Source: Bin87 sp964347975
GTDB lineage: Bacteria > Chloroflexota > Dehalococcoidia > Lucifugimonadales > UBA3495
Direction: 5' to 3'
DNA: 64,000 bases
NCBI GenBank assembly: GCA_964347975.1
Contig: CAYGAY010000012.1
Location: 1-64,000 of the forward strand
Of the stretch, positions 1-9,254 are shown piece after piece. The first letter of the stretch is position 1. Every line of letters begins with the position of its first letter. A program made the translations under genes and the position numbers. Under the pieces are notes generated by a model. That model was not told the DNA's origin. It saw nothing but the letters and a program-made list of their open reading frames with translations, and did no database searches.

Positions 1-1
1 C

Positions 2-85
2 CTGAAGCGATTTCCCGAAATGGCCGGATGCGCCGATTTGGTCATTTCCCATGCCGCCATGGAGCATATCGACGACCTGGAGTGA
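2..85 (+). CDS. C-terminal fragment of an upstream gene, methyltransferase-like
   Basis: An open frame enters from the left edge and stops at TGA 83-85, 68 bases before the glycosyltransferase start. The last residues contain DLVISHAAMEHIDDLE, which resembles the post-motif-III stretch of class I SAM methyltransferases (a hydrophobic strand, then xEHI/V). In that family another 60-100 residues normally follow this motif, so the protein would be truncated or degraded. Neither other frame downstream continues a methyltransferase-like sequence. The fragment is short, so the family call is tentative and the frame itself could be non-coding. Confidence 0.3.
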   Translation: MKRFPEMAGCADLVISHAAMEHIDDLE

Positions 86-152
86 AAGGCGAAACGCAGG
101 CGCCGGGTCAACGGGCGGACTGTCCCCCCGACTTCAAAGGCTGAGAACAAAG

Positions 153-2399
153 ATGAACGACTTTCCCAGGTCGGTGGCCATCGTCGCCAATTCGGATACC
201 AACCTGTACCGCTTTCGCGCGCCGATCATGCGCAAGCTCCTGGCGATGGGCGTCATCGTGTACGCCATTGCGCCGCCCGGGCGGTTTGTAGCAGACATAG
301 AGAGTATGGGCGCGGTGTTCATTCCGTGGGAACTGGACCGCCGCAGCGTGAATCCGCTGTCTGCCGCCTGGAATACAATCTCATTGGTAAGAATCTACCG
401 GCGACTCCGGCCGGACCTGGTTCACCACTTCACCATCAAGCCCAACCTGTACGGCATCGTCGCGGCCCGGTTGGCCGGCGTCCCGGCGGTCTTCGGCGGG
501 GTCACGGGTTTGGGTTCTGCGTTCTTGCCGGGCAATCGGCGACACTCCATACTGCGTTCCGGATTGGGGCTGTTGTACCGCGCATCGGTGAAGTTAAGCG
601 ACTGCTACACTTTTATGAACCAACATGACAAGGACGTTTTGGTAGGGGCGGGGAGTTCATCGAGCAGCAAGGGGAAGGTCATCAAGGGAGGGGCGGGGAT
701 CGACCTTGCGGCCTTCAGCTCCGACGCAGTGTCCGGCCATTGCCGGGAGCGGGTCAGGGCGGAATTAGGGATAGCGCCGGGGGCGCCGGTGGTCTGCATG
801 GCCTCGCGCCTGCTGTACGACAAGGGCGTGCCCCAGTACGTGGAAGCGGCCCGCTTGGTGCGGAGCCGGCTGCCGGACGCCTGCTTCCTCCTCGTCGGCG
901 AGCCTGACCCGGGCAATCCGGGAACGGTCACCTACGATGACCTTGATGCTTGGGCCGGCGATGGTTCGGTTAAGTGCACCGGGCACCGCGACGACATCCC
1001 GGCCGTGTTTGCCATATCCGACGTGGTTGCCCATCCGACCGACTATCCCGAGGGCATACCCCGGGTTCTCATTGAAGCGGCCGCCATGGGAAAGCCGGTA
1101 GTCTCCACCGCGCTCCCGGGTGTCGTGGAAATATTGGAAGAGGGCGTGAACGGAATTTCCGTTCCCCCACGGGATGGGGTTGAACTGGCGAAGGCCATCG
1201 AAAGTCTGCTGACCGATGACGACCTTCGCCGCTGCTACGGCGCCGCCGGGCGCAGCAAGGTTGAAGCCGAATACGACGACCGGGCGGTGGCGGAGCGGTA
1301 CGTCGCCGAGTACCGCCGGGTGTGGGCGGATGCCGGCGCGCGCCGCCCGCGGACGCGCGTAAAGGCGCGCGCCTTCGCGCCGGCTATAACCGGCGCCGGG
1401 ACCGGGCAGTCCGGCGCGTCCGTATCGGTAATCATACCAGCGCGCAACGAGGAAGCCACCATCGCGGCCACGCTGGACTCGGTTCTCGCACAGGATTATG
1501 CGGAGCCGATTGAGGTCATCGTGGCCGACGGCTCGGATTATCCAACGATGGCCGGGATAATCCGGGCGTCCTACCCCGAGGTTCGCATCGTCCCCAACCC
1601 GGAGCGCAACGCGCCGGCCGGACTCAACTGCGCCATCCGGGAGGCCACCGGCGAGGTCATCGTCCGCTGCGACGCCCACACCACGCTCCCGCCCGGATAC
1701 GTCCGGCGCGCCGTGGGGACGCTGGAGCGCACCGGCGCATCCAACGCGGGCGGACGGCAGCAGGCAGCCGGGACGACGTTCTTTGAGAAGGCGGTGGCGG
1801 TGGCGATGAACTCGCTGCCGGGCTCGGGAGGCGCTCCCTACCGAGTGGGAACCGCCCCAGGGCCAACCGACACCGTCTACCTCGGCGCGTGGCGCCGCGA
1901 CACCCTGGAAGCCGTGGGCGGATTCAATGCCAGCTTGAACCGGAATGAGGACTACGAACTCAACTGGCGTCTCCGCCGGCGCGGGGGAACGGTCTGGTTC
2001 GATCCGGAGCTTGCCGCCGAATACCGTCCCCGCGGTAATATGGCGTCGCTGGTGCGCCAGTACTTCAACAATGGCCGGTGGAAGTCAACGATGCTGATGC
2101 TGCATCCCAAGTCACTGCGGTTCCGGCACCTGGCCGCCCCCATGCTGTCGCTGGCCCTTGTCGTCTCGGCTGGCCTGGCCATCTCCGGGGTGTTCTGGTG
2201 GGCGGCGGCGTTGCCGCTCCTCTACCTTGCCTTCCTCGTGTTGTGGGCAGCCTCCGTTGGGCGACTGCGCCGTGAGCCGTCCGCGGCACTCATCCCGGTA
2301 GTGCTGGCGGCAATGCACCTGAGTTGGGGAATCGGTTTCTTCATTCCGGCGCGACTCTCCAGAAAGATACGACGTGATACATTCCTCACTCCCCCCTGA
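153..2399 (+). CDS. GT4-GT2 glycosyltransferase fusion with C-terminal membrane segments
   Basis: A two-domain sugar transferase of about 748 residues. Residues 1 to about 390 are a GT-B, family 4 transferase: a PglA/WbpX-like opening (VAIVANSDTNLYRFRAPI), then the nucleotide-sugar site PRVLIEAAAMGKPVVST and GVVEILEEGVNG. Residues about 410-660 are a GT-A, family 2 domain like succinoglycan transferase ExoA: SVSVIIPARNEE opening, VADGS, RCDAHTTLP in place of the usual DxD, and NEDYELNWRLRRRG near the acceptor site. The C-terminus has two or three hydrophobic helices, so the enzyme probably works at the inner face of the cytoplasmic membrane in surface polysaccharide assembly. I chose ATG 153 because family similarity begins there; an in-frame ATG at 51 would add 34 unrelated residues. 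The two domains are usually separate genes. Confidence 0.85.
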   Translation: MNDFPRSVAIVANSDTNLYRFRAPIMRKLLAMGVIVYAIAPPGRFVADIESMGAVFIPWELDRRSVNPLSAAWNTISLVRIYRRLRPDLVHHFTIKPNLYGIVAARLAGVPAVFGGVTGLGSAFLPGNRRHSILRSGLGLLYRASVKLSDCYTFMNQHDKDVLVGAGSSSSSKGKVIKGGAGIDLAAFSSDAVSGHCRERVRAELGIAPGAPVVCMASRLLYDKGVPQYVEAARLVRSRLPDACFLLVGEPDPGNPGTVTYDDLDAWAGDGSVKCTGHRDDIPAVFAISDVVAHPTDYPEGIPRVLIEAAAMGKPVVSTALPGVVEILEEGVNGISVPPRDGVELAKAIESLLTDDDLRRCYGAAGRSKVEAEYDDRAVAERYVAEYRRVWADAGARRPRTRVKARAFAPAITGAGTGQSGASVSVIIPARNEEATIAATLDSVLAQDYAEPIEVIVADGSDYPTMAGIIRASYPEVRIVPNPERNAPAGLNCAIREATGEVIVRCDAHTTLPPGYVRRAVGTLERTGASNAGGRQQAAGTTFFEKAVAVAMNSLPGSGGAPYRVGTAPGPTDTVYLGAWRRDTLEAVGGFNASLNRNEDYELNWRLRRRGGTVWFDPELAAEYRPRGNMASLVRQYFNNGRWKSTMLMLHPKSLRFRHLAAPMLSLALVVSAGLAISGVFWWAAALPLLYLAFLVLWAASVGRLRREPSAALIPVVLAAMHLSWGIGFFIPARLSRKIRRDTFLTPP

Positions 2400-2489
2400 A
2401 ATCGAATCTGCCAGGACTGACGCAGTTGGGAATTTCCCCTGTCATTGGAATGTTCAACCGCCAGTTTAGCCATAATTTGGAATACGCCG

Positions 2490-3152
2490 TCAATCATGAG
2501 GAGGCGTGATTCCGGCTGCTGCCAACGCCGCTTGGTACTGCTCCGGCGTATTGACGTCCCACAGCAGCTCGGGCGCGCCCAGTTCAACCCGCTGTGTTGC
2601 GTCCTTGTGCCGCTCCGTCACGGCGCGCATTCCCTGGGTAGCCTCGGTAATGTCCAACAGTTCGCCGTACAGAGTGCGACTGACGGCGATGGGGTGGCCC
2701 CCCTTTCCGTTGCAGGTCGGTATGGTGATGAGCGCGTCATCCCCGTTCCGATGGGACTCCAGAACTCGCCGCATGATTCCCGGGCTGCGGGGTTGGTCAA
2801 CGTTGAGAAAAAGGATCGGCCCGGCCGCATCGTCAGCAGAGGAGATCGCGCGCAACCCCGTTTTGATGGAAGTGGTCTTCCCCTCGGCGTAATCGGGATT
2901 GACCACGCACCGCACATTGCCCAAGGCGTACACGTCGCTGTTCACCCCGATGCGCGCCTGCAACTCGTCGGCCCGGTGGCCCAGCACCACCACTACTTCG
3001 TCTGCCCCAGCCTCGCGCAGGGCGACGATCTGGTGGACGATAAGAAAGCGGCCCCGCCAGTCCAGCAACGCTTTCAGCGTGCCCATGCGGCGGGACACGC
3101 CGGCAGCGAGGAGGACGGCGGAGGTTAAGGGTGATGGGGTGGACGCAGGCAT
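2490..3152 (-). CDS. MobA-like nucleotidyltransferase (MocA/molybdenum cofactor cytidylyltransferase type)
   Basis: 220 residues, the usual length for this family. The N-terminus carries the nucleotide-binding loop LLAAGVSRRMG (about residues 14-24) with the downstream KALLDWRGR lysine. ILFLNVDQPR supplies the metal-binding aspartate region, and GGHPIAVSR is typical of MocA/MobA-like transferases. Relatives transfer CMP or GMP to molybdopterin, and some act on other sugar-phosphate-like acceptors, so the substrate cannot be fixed from sequence. The gene converges on the glycosyltransferase with about 90 bases between them, and no molybdenum cofactor or molybdoenzyme genes are nearby. There is no clear ribosome-binding site before the ATG. 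Confidence 0.75.
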   Translation of the reverse strand: MPASTPSPLTSAVLLAAGVSRRMGTLKALLDWRGRFLIVHQIVALREAGADEVVVVLGHRADELQARIGVNSDVYALGNVRCVVNPDYAEGKTTSIKTGLRAISSADDAAGPILFLNVDQPRSPGIMRRVLESHRNGDDALITIPTCNGKGGHPIAVSRTLYGELLDITEATQGMRAVTERHKDATQRVELGAPELLWDVNTPEQYQAALAAAGITPPHD

Positions 3153-3399
3153 ACACTTGGGAGGCGGGGTTGCGGGCCGCTGATCGCGATCCCCAACGGA
3201 GTATAACGGACGGCTGATTGATAGACTACCTGCGGGAGTTTCGAGACAGGACAGGCGCGTATGAAATTACAACGTAACAGTTGTCAGGTATAGCGCCCCG
3301 CGCCGGCCCTGCGCCGGGCTCCATAGGAGTTCATCGCCGCCGGCGTGGGGCGCTGCCGGGTGGTCGGCGGCGGCGCGCGCCTTTGGCTGTTCCCCGTGC

Positions 3400-4356
3400 T
3401 CACGATCTGACCCTTCCCCGTATCCTGTCGGACGAGCCGCTATTCCCAGCCAGTTCCCGGTCACAAAAGATAAACTGGCCGGCGTAACCTGCATATGGCC
3501 CAAAATAATCTTGCGCCCATCGTATGATTCTGGCGTCGGTGGATGGCTTTCCCCTGCCAAACCACCTGTTGGTCACCAGTCGCCTGATGTGCGTGTCCAC
3601 CGGGAACGCTTCCAATTTATCTAGAGACATCAAGGCGACGCAATCGGCTATCTTTAAACCGATACCATTGTTTTCTTTGTTGCCAGGTCGCCCTTGCATT
3701 AGAGTGCGCATGACATCGGTGTAAGACCGTTGCCGGAGTTGGCAAACTTCAAGGTCTCCGTCATGTACACGTCGAGCAGCTGCGATTAATGCCGAGGGAA
3801 AATCTCGGCTGAATCTACCTGCGAGTTCCAACTCAATCAATCTCTCCAATCCGACTTCTACTATCCGTTGTGGCCTTGGGAAAATGCGCTGTTCGTCATC
3901 ACCCAGCTTCACCGTTTGACTGCTCAGCGTGGCGACCTCAGATACGCATTGTCGGATGTTTGGGATTTTGTTGCTCTTTGAGCAGATGTACGACGCCAGG
4001 CACTCCCAGGGTTCTTGTCGCAAAACCCGCATCCCCCGGTACTGCCGTACCAAATCTGCTATCATCGGATCGCGCCTGCTGATGTCAGCGTAAATGCCCT
4101 CAACGTCATCATCCTCCCGGAAGTACCGTAGCAACATTTCGTCGTCCGCATCAGTAGATGGCCGTTCTCCGCCGGGGCCGCCGATACGGTATGAGACAGC
4201 GCCATCTACCCCGTCCGGCTGGCCGACGTGGATGAGATTTTCGCCCAGCACACCGGAAAACCATCCGCCGCCGAAGGGACGCCAGCGAAACGCTTGCCCC
4301 ATGGTCAAGCTCAGTTTCAAATCGAAAGGTTGAGTAATTTCCAGTTCCCGCGTCAT
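3400..4356 (-). CDS. 8-oxoguanine DNA glycosylase (OGG1-like, HhH-GPD), copy 1
   Basis: A 318-residue base-excision glycosylase/AP lyase predicted to remove oxidised guanine from DNA. The N-terminal OGG domain opens with QPFDLKLSLTMGQAFRWR. The helix-hairpin-helix reads NGIGLKIADCVALMSLDK, with the Schiff-base lysine at about residue 235, and FPVDTHIRRL supplies the catalytic aspartate at about 254. LRQEPWECLASYICS is the typical helix entering the HhH-GPD core. A clear paralogue lies 1.1 kb away (5416-6270) beyond a Uma2 gene; the two share long stretches but differ at the C-terminus, where this copy has an extra polar tail. Both catalytic residues are present, so it should be active. Confidence 0.88.
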   Translation of the reverse strand: MTRELEITQPFDLKLSLTMGQAFRWRPFGGGWFSGVLGENLIHVGQPDGVDGAVSYRIGGPGGERPSTDADDEMLLRYFREDDDVEGIYADISRRDPMIADLVRQYRGMRVLRQEPWECLASYICSKSNKIPNIRQCVSEVATLSSQTVKLGDDEQRIFPRPQRIVEVGLERLIELELAGRFSRDFPSALIAAARRVHDGDLEVCQLRQRSYTDVMRTLMQGRPGNKENNGIGLKIADCVALMSLDKLEAFPVDTHIRRLVTNRWFGRGKPSTDARIIRWAQDYFGPYAGYAGQFIFCDRELAGNSGSSDRIRGRVRS

Positions 4357-4556
4357 CTCAATCCCGCCGCTGAAATCCGTTGCCTGCGTTCCAGCCTGTC
4401 ATAGCATTCTGCTTGACCATTCCAATAATCGCCTAACGCCCCTGCCGTTGCCCCCGCACCAGAGTATAATATTCCCACTCCCACCGAATGCCCGTAGCAG
4501 TATCCCATGACATACCATAGCAAACCAGCATCCGAGCCAACCTCGCCAGGTGCGAC

Positions 4557-5339
4557 ATGACTACTGCCAACCTCTCCGCCCAATCTCCACCCGGTCCCGC
4601 CGCGTTCCAATTGCCGGACCCGCCCCCACGACATCCCGACGAAATGACATCCGTAGAGCACCTTCACGAACCCGGCAGCACCCACCACTTGGCCCAGTTC
4701 CTCGGCAATCCTGACACCACTTTGGTCACCGCTGAGCGTTACATCGTCCGGGAACCCGGCTCCTCCGCTGCCGAGCGGCGGGTGCCCGATCTGCTCATCG
4801 CCTTCGACGTTGATCCCGGAGCCTACCGGGCGCGCAACGGATATGTCATCTCGGAGCAGGGCAAGCCGCCGGACTTCGTGCTGGAAGTCGCCTCGGCAAG
4901 CACGGGGCGGAGTGACGTTGCGGAAAAGCGGGATGCCTACGCGGCCTTTGGCATCCTGGAGTACTGGCGGTTTGACCAAACCGGGGAGCACCATGGCTCG
5001 CGGCTAGCCGGGGATCGGCTGGAGGAAGGGAGGTACGTACCGATTCCGATTGATGGGCTGAACGAGGATGTGTTGCAGGGTTACAGCGCGGCGCTGAACT
5101 TGCACTTGCGATGGGAAGCCGGCCGGCTGGGGTGGCATGACCCGGCCACGGGGGAGCACATCCCTACCTATGAGTCCCAGCGGGCCAGAGCCGACCAGGA
5201 GGGCCGCCGCGCCGACCAGGAGGGCCGCCGCGCCGACCAGGAGGGCCGCCGCGCCGACCAGGAGCGGGCGGCGCGCATCCAGGCCGAGGCCCGCGTTCGC
5301 GAGCTGGAAAACGAACTCCACCAGCTGAGGAACCAGTAG
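4557..5339 (+). CDS. Uma2-family (DUF820) PD-(D/E)XK nuclease-like protein with a repeat tail
   Basis: 260 residues. The central part matches the Uma2 fold: VPDLLIAFDVDPGA, then GKPPDFVLEVASAST with the acidic metal-binding E, RSDVAEKRDAYAAFGILEYW and a final strand. Uma2 genes are multicopy in Cyanobacteria and Chloroflexota, and their role is unproven. The C-terminus holds a near-perfect heptad repeat (RRADQEG) encoded by three 21-base tandem units, then a charged coiled coil ending LENELHQLRNQ. A second Uma2 gene at 37782-38576 has a different glutamine-rich coiled tail. It lies between, and is transcribed toward, two glycosylase genes on the opposite strand. A TATAAT at 4465-4470 may be part of its promoter, but no convincing -35 accompanies it. 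Confidence 0.8.
   Translation: MTTANLSAQSPPGPAAFQLPDPPPRHPDEMTSVEHLHEPGSTHHLAQFLGNPDTTLVTAERYIVREPGSSAAERRVPDLLIAFDVDPGAYRARNGYVISEQGKPPDFVLEVASASTGRSDVAEKRDAYAAFGILEYWRFDQTGEHHGSRLAGDRLEEGRYVPIPIDGLNEDVLQGYSAALNLHLRWEAGRLGWHDPATGEHIPTYESQRARADQEGRRADQEGRRADQEGRRADQERAARIQAEARVRELENELHQLRNQ
5190..5265 (+). repeat. 21-bp tandem repeat inside the Uma2 coding tail
   Basis: Three perfect 21-base units (5190-5210, 5211-5231, 5232-5252) and a 13-base partial fourth. Each begins GCCGACCAGG and encodes seven residues reading ADQEGRR. The period is a multiple of three, so copy-number change by slippage would lengthen or shorten the coiled coil without breaking the frame. Confidence 0.92.
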
Positions 5340-5415
5340 CTCACTCGACCAAACCGACGCCGTTCAAGATTGTCTGCTCAACCCCGAACGGTTACCCCAA
5401 AGCGCCAGCTTTATC

Positions 5416-6270
5416 TTATCTCCCCGCCTTGCGCCGCCCGTGGAACAGGTATTGCTGGGAGTAGCCGGCGTACTGGCCGAAGTATTCCTGTGCCCATTCC
5501 ACCATGGCCCGGTCAGGGGGCTTTTTCTGCATGGGAAAGTACCATTCCGCCAGGGCGCGGCGCACCCACACGTCCACCGGGAAGGCCGCCAGCTTTTCCA
5601 GGGAGAAGACGGCGATGCAATCGGCTATTTTCGCTCCGATGCCGTAGCAGTCCATCAGCCTGGCCTTGGTCTCCGGGTAGGGTAACCGTATCAACTCGTC
5701 CAGATCCAGCTCGCCGTCGCATACCCTTCGGGCAGCGGCGATTACGTAGGGCGCGCGGAACCCCAACCCCAACTCGCGCAGGAAACCTTCGCCGGCCGAC
5801 GCCAAACTCTCCGGGGACGGAAAAGTATGGCGCACTTCGCCGTCCAGTTCCAACGGCTCGCCCAGGCGGTCCGCCATCGCCTCCATGTTCTGGTGGATGC
5901 GCGGGATGTTGGACGTGGCCGAGCAGATGAAGGCCACCGTGCATTCCCAGGGTTCCTGTCGCAGGATGCGTAGTCCCGGGTATCTCGCCACCATCTCAGC
6001 CACCCGGCGGTCGCGGCAGATGTCGGCATAGATGGCGTGGATATCGTCGTCCAGCCGGAAGTAAGAGTGGAGCAGCGCGTTTGTGGCGCCGGGACATCCT
6101 TCCCAGCCGGCAGCGCGGTACTCCGCTCCCGCCGGGTTCTGTCGGATATGTATGAGCCGCCGGCCGAGGACGCCGGAATACCAACCGTCGCCCAATTTGC
6201 GCCAGCGATGGGCTTGCCCGCTCTCCAGGCTCTCCGCCAGGTCGAAGGGCTGTTCAATGGCTAGTTGCAC
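5416..6270 (-). CDS. 8-oxoguanine DNA glycosylase (OGG1-like, HhH-GPD), copy 2
   Basis: 284 residues, paralogous to the gene at 3400-4356. The N-terminus (QPFDLAESLESGQAHRWR) and LRQEPWECTVAFICSA match the OGG pattern. The helix-hairpin-helix YGIGAKIADCIAVFSLEK carries the catalytic lysine at about residue 214, and FPVDVWVRRAL the aspartate at about 233. It follows dinG on the same strand by 36 bases, so co-transcription with the exonuclease-helicase is likely. Predicted role: excision of oxidised purines. Divergence in the region between the two N-terminal strands and at the C-terminus suggests the copies may differ in lesion preference, which is inference. Confidence 0.88.
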   Translation of the reverse strand: MQLAIEQPFDLAESLESGQAHRWRKLGDGWYSGVLGRRLIHIRQNPAGAEYRAAGWEGCPGATNALLHSYFRLDDDIHAIYADICRDRRVAEMVARYPGLRILRQEPWECTVAFICSATSNIPRIHQNMEAMADRLGEPLELDGEVRHTFPSPESLASAGEGFLRELGLGFRAPYVIAAARRVCDGELDLDELIRLPYPETKARLMDCYGIGAKIADCIAVFSLEKLAAFPVDVWVRRALAEWYFPMQKKPPDRAMVEWAQEYFGQYAGYSQQYLFHGRRKAGR

Positions 6271-6306
6271 GACGGAAGCCCGCAGAGACCGGTTTGGAAC
6301 CTGCCC

Positions 6307-9180
6307 CTACAAACGGCTCAACTGCAACCAGCGAGCCGCCTGTTCCCCCACGCTGCTGACGCTGGATCGCTCGATTGAGCACGGTGGCAGGGCGTTGAGG
6401 AAACGGTCGCCGTAATTGGCCGTCTGGATGCGACGGTCCAGTATGACCACTGCGCCCCGGTCAACCTTGCTCCGGATCAGGCGGCCAAATCCCTGGCGGA
6501 AGCGCAGCACGGCGTGGGGCACCTGGAACTCGTTGAAGGGATTGTTGTACAGGTTGCCCCGGGCCTTGATGATGGGATCAGTGGGCACCGGAAAGGGCAG
6601 CCGGCACAGCAATAACCCCCGCAGCACGCCCGATTCCATATCGACCCCCTCCCAGAAGCTGGCCGTGCCCAGCAACACGGCGCGGGAATCGGAATGCAAG
6701 CGGTCAATGAGCTGGCGGGGCGTCCCGTCGATACCCTGGGCCAGCACGGTGATGCCCATGGCCCGCAGCGGCCCGCGCACCTGGAACGACGCCTCTCGCA
6801 ACGCGCTGTGGGAGGTGAACAGTGCCATCAGGTGGCCGTCCAACGCCTGCGCCATGTTGGTGATTACCTGGGCAGTCCCCCGGGCGTGTTCCGCGCCACG
6901 GCGCGGATCGGGGAGATCGTCGGGCACCATGAGCAGCGTGTTTCGCCGGTAGTTGAAGGGGCTATCCACCAGCAATTCATCGCTCTCTTCAGGGAAGCCC
7001 ACCCGCTGCCGGAGGAAAGCGAAATTGGCGTCGGTGGCCAGCGTGGCGCTGGTCAGCACCACCGACTCCTTCTGCTCAAACAGCTGTTCAGAGAGGATGG
7101 GGCCCACCGACAAGGGCGTGGAGTGAAGGGTCAGGCTGCGCCGGACCATATCGATCCACTGGATCTGTTCATCGTCATAACGGCCAAAAACCGACGCCAG
7201 CCGCTCGTTCAGCAGGGCAATGTCCTCTCTGAAGCCGGCTAGCTCGGAAGCGCCATCGTCGTCGGAAAGGTTGTAATGGCCCTCGTCAACGGCTCGCTCC
7301 ACGTCCGCCAGGCGATTTGCGCATTCGGTCAAAAAGGCGGCCAGCGATTCCCATTCCAGCGTCACCGTGCCCCATTCGCGGCTTTGCCGGACGCCGGCCT
7401 CCAGCGATAGCGGCTGCCGGTCGTTGTCTCCCCGGCTTTCCGCCTGATAGAGGCGGGTCACCGCGTCCCACAGTTGCTGCCAACCCTGCAACGACTGGTT
7501 GCAGGCGGCGGTAGCCCCGGTGAGCGCATCGCGCGTGCGGGCGACGTTGTCGTCCCCGGCCGCCTGGCTCGCCGCCCCGGTCAAAAATCTGAGCAGACGA
7601 TAGATGCTGTCCAGCTCCTGGGGCAGGTCGTCTTCGGTGATCTCAAAGCCCAGCTGGCGACTGGCTTCTTCCTCCAGATGATGAGCCTCATCAACGATCA
7701 GCCGTTGATAGTCCTGGAGCACGGTGCCGCCCACCGCCAGATCGGCCAGCAGCAGGGCGTGGTTCACCACGAGGATATGGGCCGATTCGGCGCGGCGTCG
7801 CGCCTGGCGGAGGAAGCAGGGAGCGCCGCCCCGGAAGGACTGACAGACCCCCTGGTTGTCGGCGCACAGCCGCGACCACGCCCGCAGGTCACCGAAACTC
7901 AGGTTGAGATCCGTGCGATCCCCATTCTCGGTATCGTCGAGCCACACCGCCGTTTTGCCCAGCACCCGCGCCTCGTCTTCGGTCAGGTTGTCGGAGCCGC
8001 CCAGATTGGACCAGCGCCGCAGGCAGAGGTAGTTGGAGCGGCCCTTCAGCTGCGCGTATCTGACCGCGTTGGGCTGGAGGATGCCGGCCTCCTCCAGTAT
8101 CTCGACAACCGCCGGAATATCCTTGTTCATCAACTGTTCTTGCAGGTTGATGGTGTTGGTGGAGATGACCACCCGCTGTCCGCGGCTGGCGGCGTACAGC
8201 ACCGCCGGCAGCAGATAAGCGATGCTCTTGCCAATCCCGGTGCCCCCCTCCACGATGAGCTTGCGCCCCTGGTAAACGGCCCGAGTGACCGCTTTGAGCA
8301 TCTCGGCCTGCTGGGGGCGGTTCTCAAAACCGGGGAATGATCGGGCGAATGTGCCATGGGGTTCCAGCAGTTCCTCAACCTGCTGCTCGGTGAGTTCCCG
8401 GCGCACCGCGCTGCGGATCGGTTCGCCGGCCCGATCTGTCAAAAATCCGTCGGACAGGCGATTGGCCAGGCTTTCCAAATTCAGTCCGTTGAGCCCTACG
8501 ACGCCGGCGTCGCCTGGGGCGGTGAGCCCACTTTGGCGGACTGAGCCGGCGCCTCCGGCGTGGGGGATCAGCCCTTCCAGCAGGTCGGCGATGGACGCGT
8601 TGGCGGCCCGGGCCGCTCTGGCGATGAAGGCGACCTTTGCGGCGGGATAAGACGTTCCCAGTTTCAACAGCCGGTGGAAAACCAGCGCGGTAGTCTCGGC
8701 GTCGGCGGTGGCCCGGTGGGCCTGGCTGTGGTCCAGACCCAAATGTTTCGCCAGCGCCACCAGGTTGTATTCGGGCAAGGTGGGCAGGAATATGGAGGCC
8801 AGATCCCAAGTGTTATAGCTGGGGTTGCTCAAGTGAAGCCCATGGGAACGCAGGAAGCCCAGGTCGAAGGCGATGTTGTGGCCAACCACGGGAAGGTCGC
8901 CAACAAAGTCAGCGAACTCTTCAACAATTCGCTCAAAGGCCGGAGCGCGCTCAATCTGCGCCGGGCTGATTGAAGTCAGTTGCTGGATGAACGTCGGGAT
9001 CTGCCGGCGTCCCGGGTTGACAAAGGTCTGGTAGCGCTCCAGCACCTCGCCGCCCTGGAACTTTACGGCGCCCACCTCGATGATGGCGTCGGCGTGGGCC
9101 TGCAACCCGGTGGTTTCCAGGTCGATGCAGACGAACTGGCGTTCAAATATGTCGCCTCGGGGCAAAGCCGTTTGCGTCAT
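6307..9180 (-). CDS. dinG: DinG-type helicase with N-terminal DEDDh 3'-5' exonuclease
   Basis: 957 residues, the exonuclease-helicase architecture known from Bacillus-type DinG. Residues about 15-175 are a DnaQ-like exonuclease: CIDLETTGL, VVGHNIAFDLGFL and HRATADAETTAL supply the DEDDh residues. The XPD/DinG helicase follows, with Walker A EGGTGIGKSIAYLLPA and DEAH box IVDEAHHLEEEA. Cysteines between them (in NYLCLRR, GVCQSF and APCFLRQ, plus LCADN) are placed like the iron-sulfur ligands of this family. Motifs FWEGVD, CRLPFPVPTDP and RFRQGFGRLIRS close the second RecA fold. It probably resolves R-loops or damaged DNA intermediates. It sits between a PHP-domain gene and an OGG glycosylase on the same strand. 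Confidence 0.9.
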   Translation of the reverse strand: MTQTALPRGDIFERQFVCIDLETTGLQAHADAIIEVGAVKFQGGEVLERYQTFVNPGRRQIPTFIQQLTSISPAQIERAPAFERIVEEFADFVGDLPVVGHNIAFDLGFLRSHGLHLSNPSYNTWDLASIFLPTLPEYNLVALAKHLGLDHSQAHRATADAETTALVFHRLLKLGTSYPAAKVAFIARAARAANASIADLLEGLIPHAGGAGSVRQSGLTAPGDAGVVGLNGLNLESLANRLSDGFLTDRAGEPIRSAVRRELTEQQVEELLEPHGTFARSFPGFENRPQQAEMLKAVTRAVYQGRKLIVEGGTGIGKSIAYLLPAVLYAASRGQRVVISTNTINLQEQLMNKDIPAVVEILEEAGILQPNAVRYAQLKGRSNYLCLRRWSNLGGSDNLTEDEARVLGKTAVWLDDTENGDRTDLNLSFGDLRAWSRLCADNQGVCQSFRGGAPCFLRQARRRAESAHILVVNHALLLADLAVGGTVLQDYQRLIVDEAHHLEEEASRQLGFEITEDDLPQELDSIYRLLRFLTGAASQAAGDDNVARTRDALTGATAACNQSLQGWQQLWDAVTRLYQAESRGDNDRQPLSLEAGVRQSREWGTVTLEWESLAAFLTECANRLADVERAVDEGHYNLSDDDGASELAGFREDIALLNERLASVFGRYDDEQIQWIDMVRRSLTLHSTPLSVGPILSEQLFEQKESVVLTSATLATDANFAFLRQRVGFPEESDELLVDSPFNYRRNTLLMVPDDLPDPRRGAEHARGTAQVITNMAQALDGHLMALFTSHSALREASFQVRGPLRAMGITVLAQGIDGTPRQLIDRLHSDSRAVLLGTASFWEGVDMESGVLRGLLLCRLPFPVPTDPIIKARGNLYNNPFNEFQVPHAVLRFRQGFGRLIRSKVDRGAVVILDRRIQTANYGDRFLNALPPCSIERSSVSSVGEQAARWLQLSRL

Positions 9181-9254
9181 TTGAAAATCACACCGTCGTT
9201 CCTGCGAAAGCGGGAACCGGGAAATACCTGAATGAAGGCATTAGCTGACACTTT

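Noticed and set aside
4465..4470. TATAAT as a promoter of the first Uma2 gene
   Set aside because: No acceptable -35 at 15-19 bases, so not listed as a separate site.
5190..5265. Tandem repeats as a CRISPR array
   Set aside because: Units are contiguous without spacers and lie in a coding frame.
7474..8340. 288-residue frame antisense to dinG
   Set aside because: Lies wholly within the helicase gene and lacks any recognisable feature.
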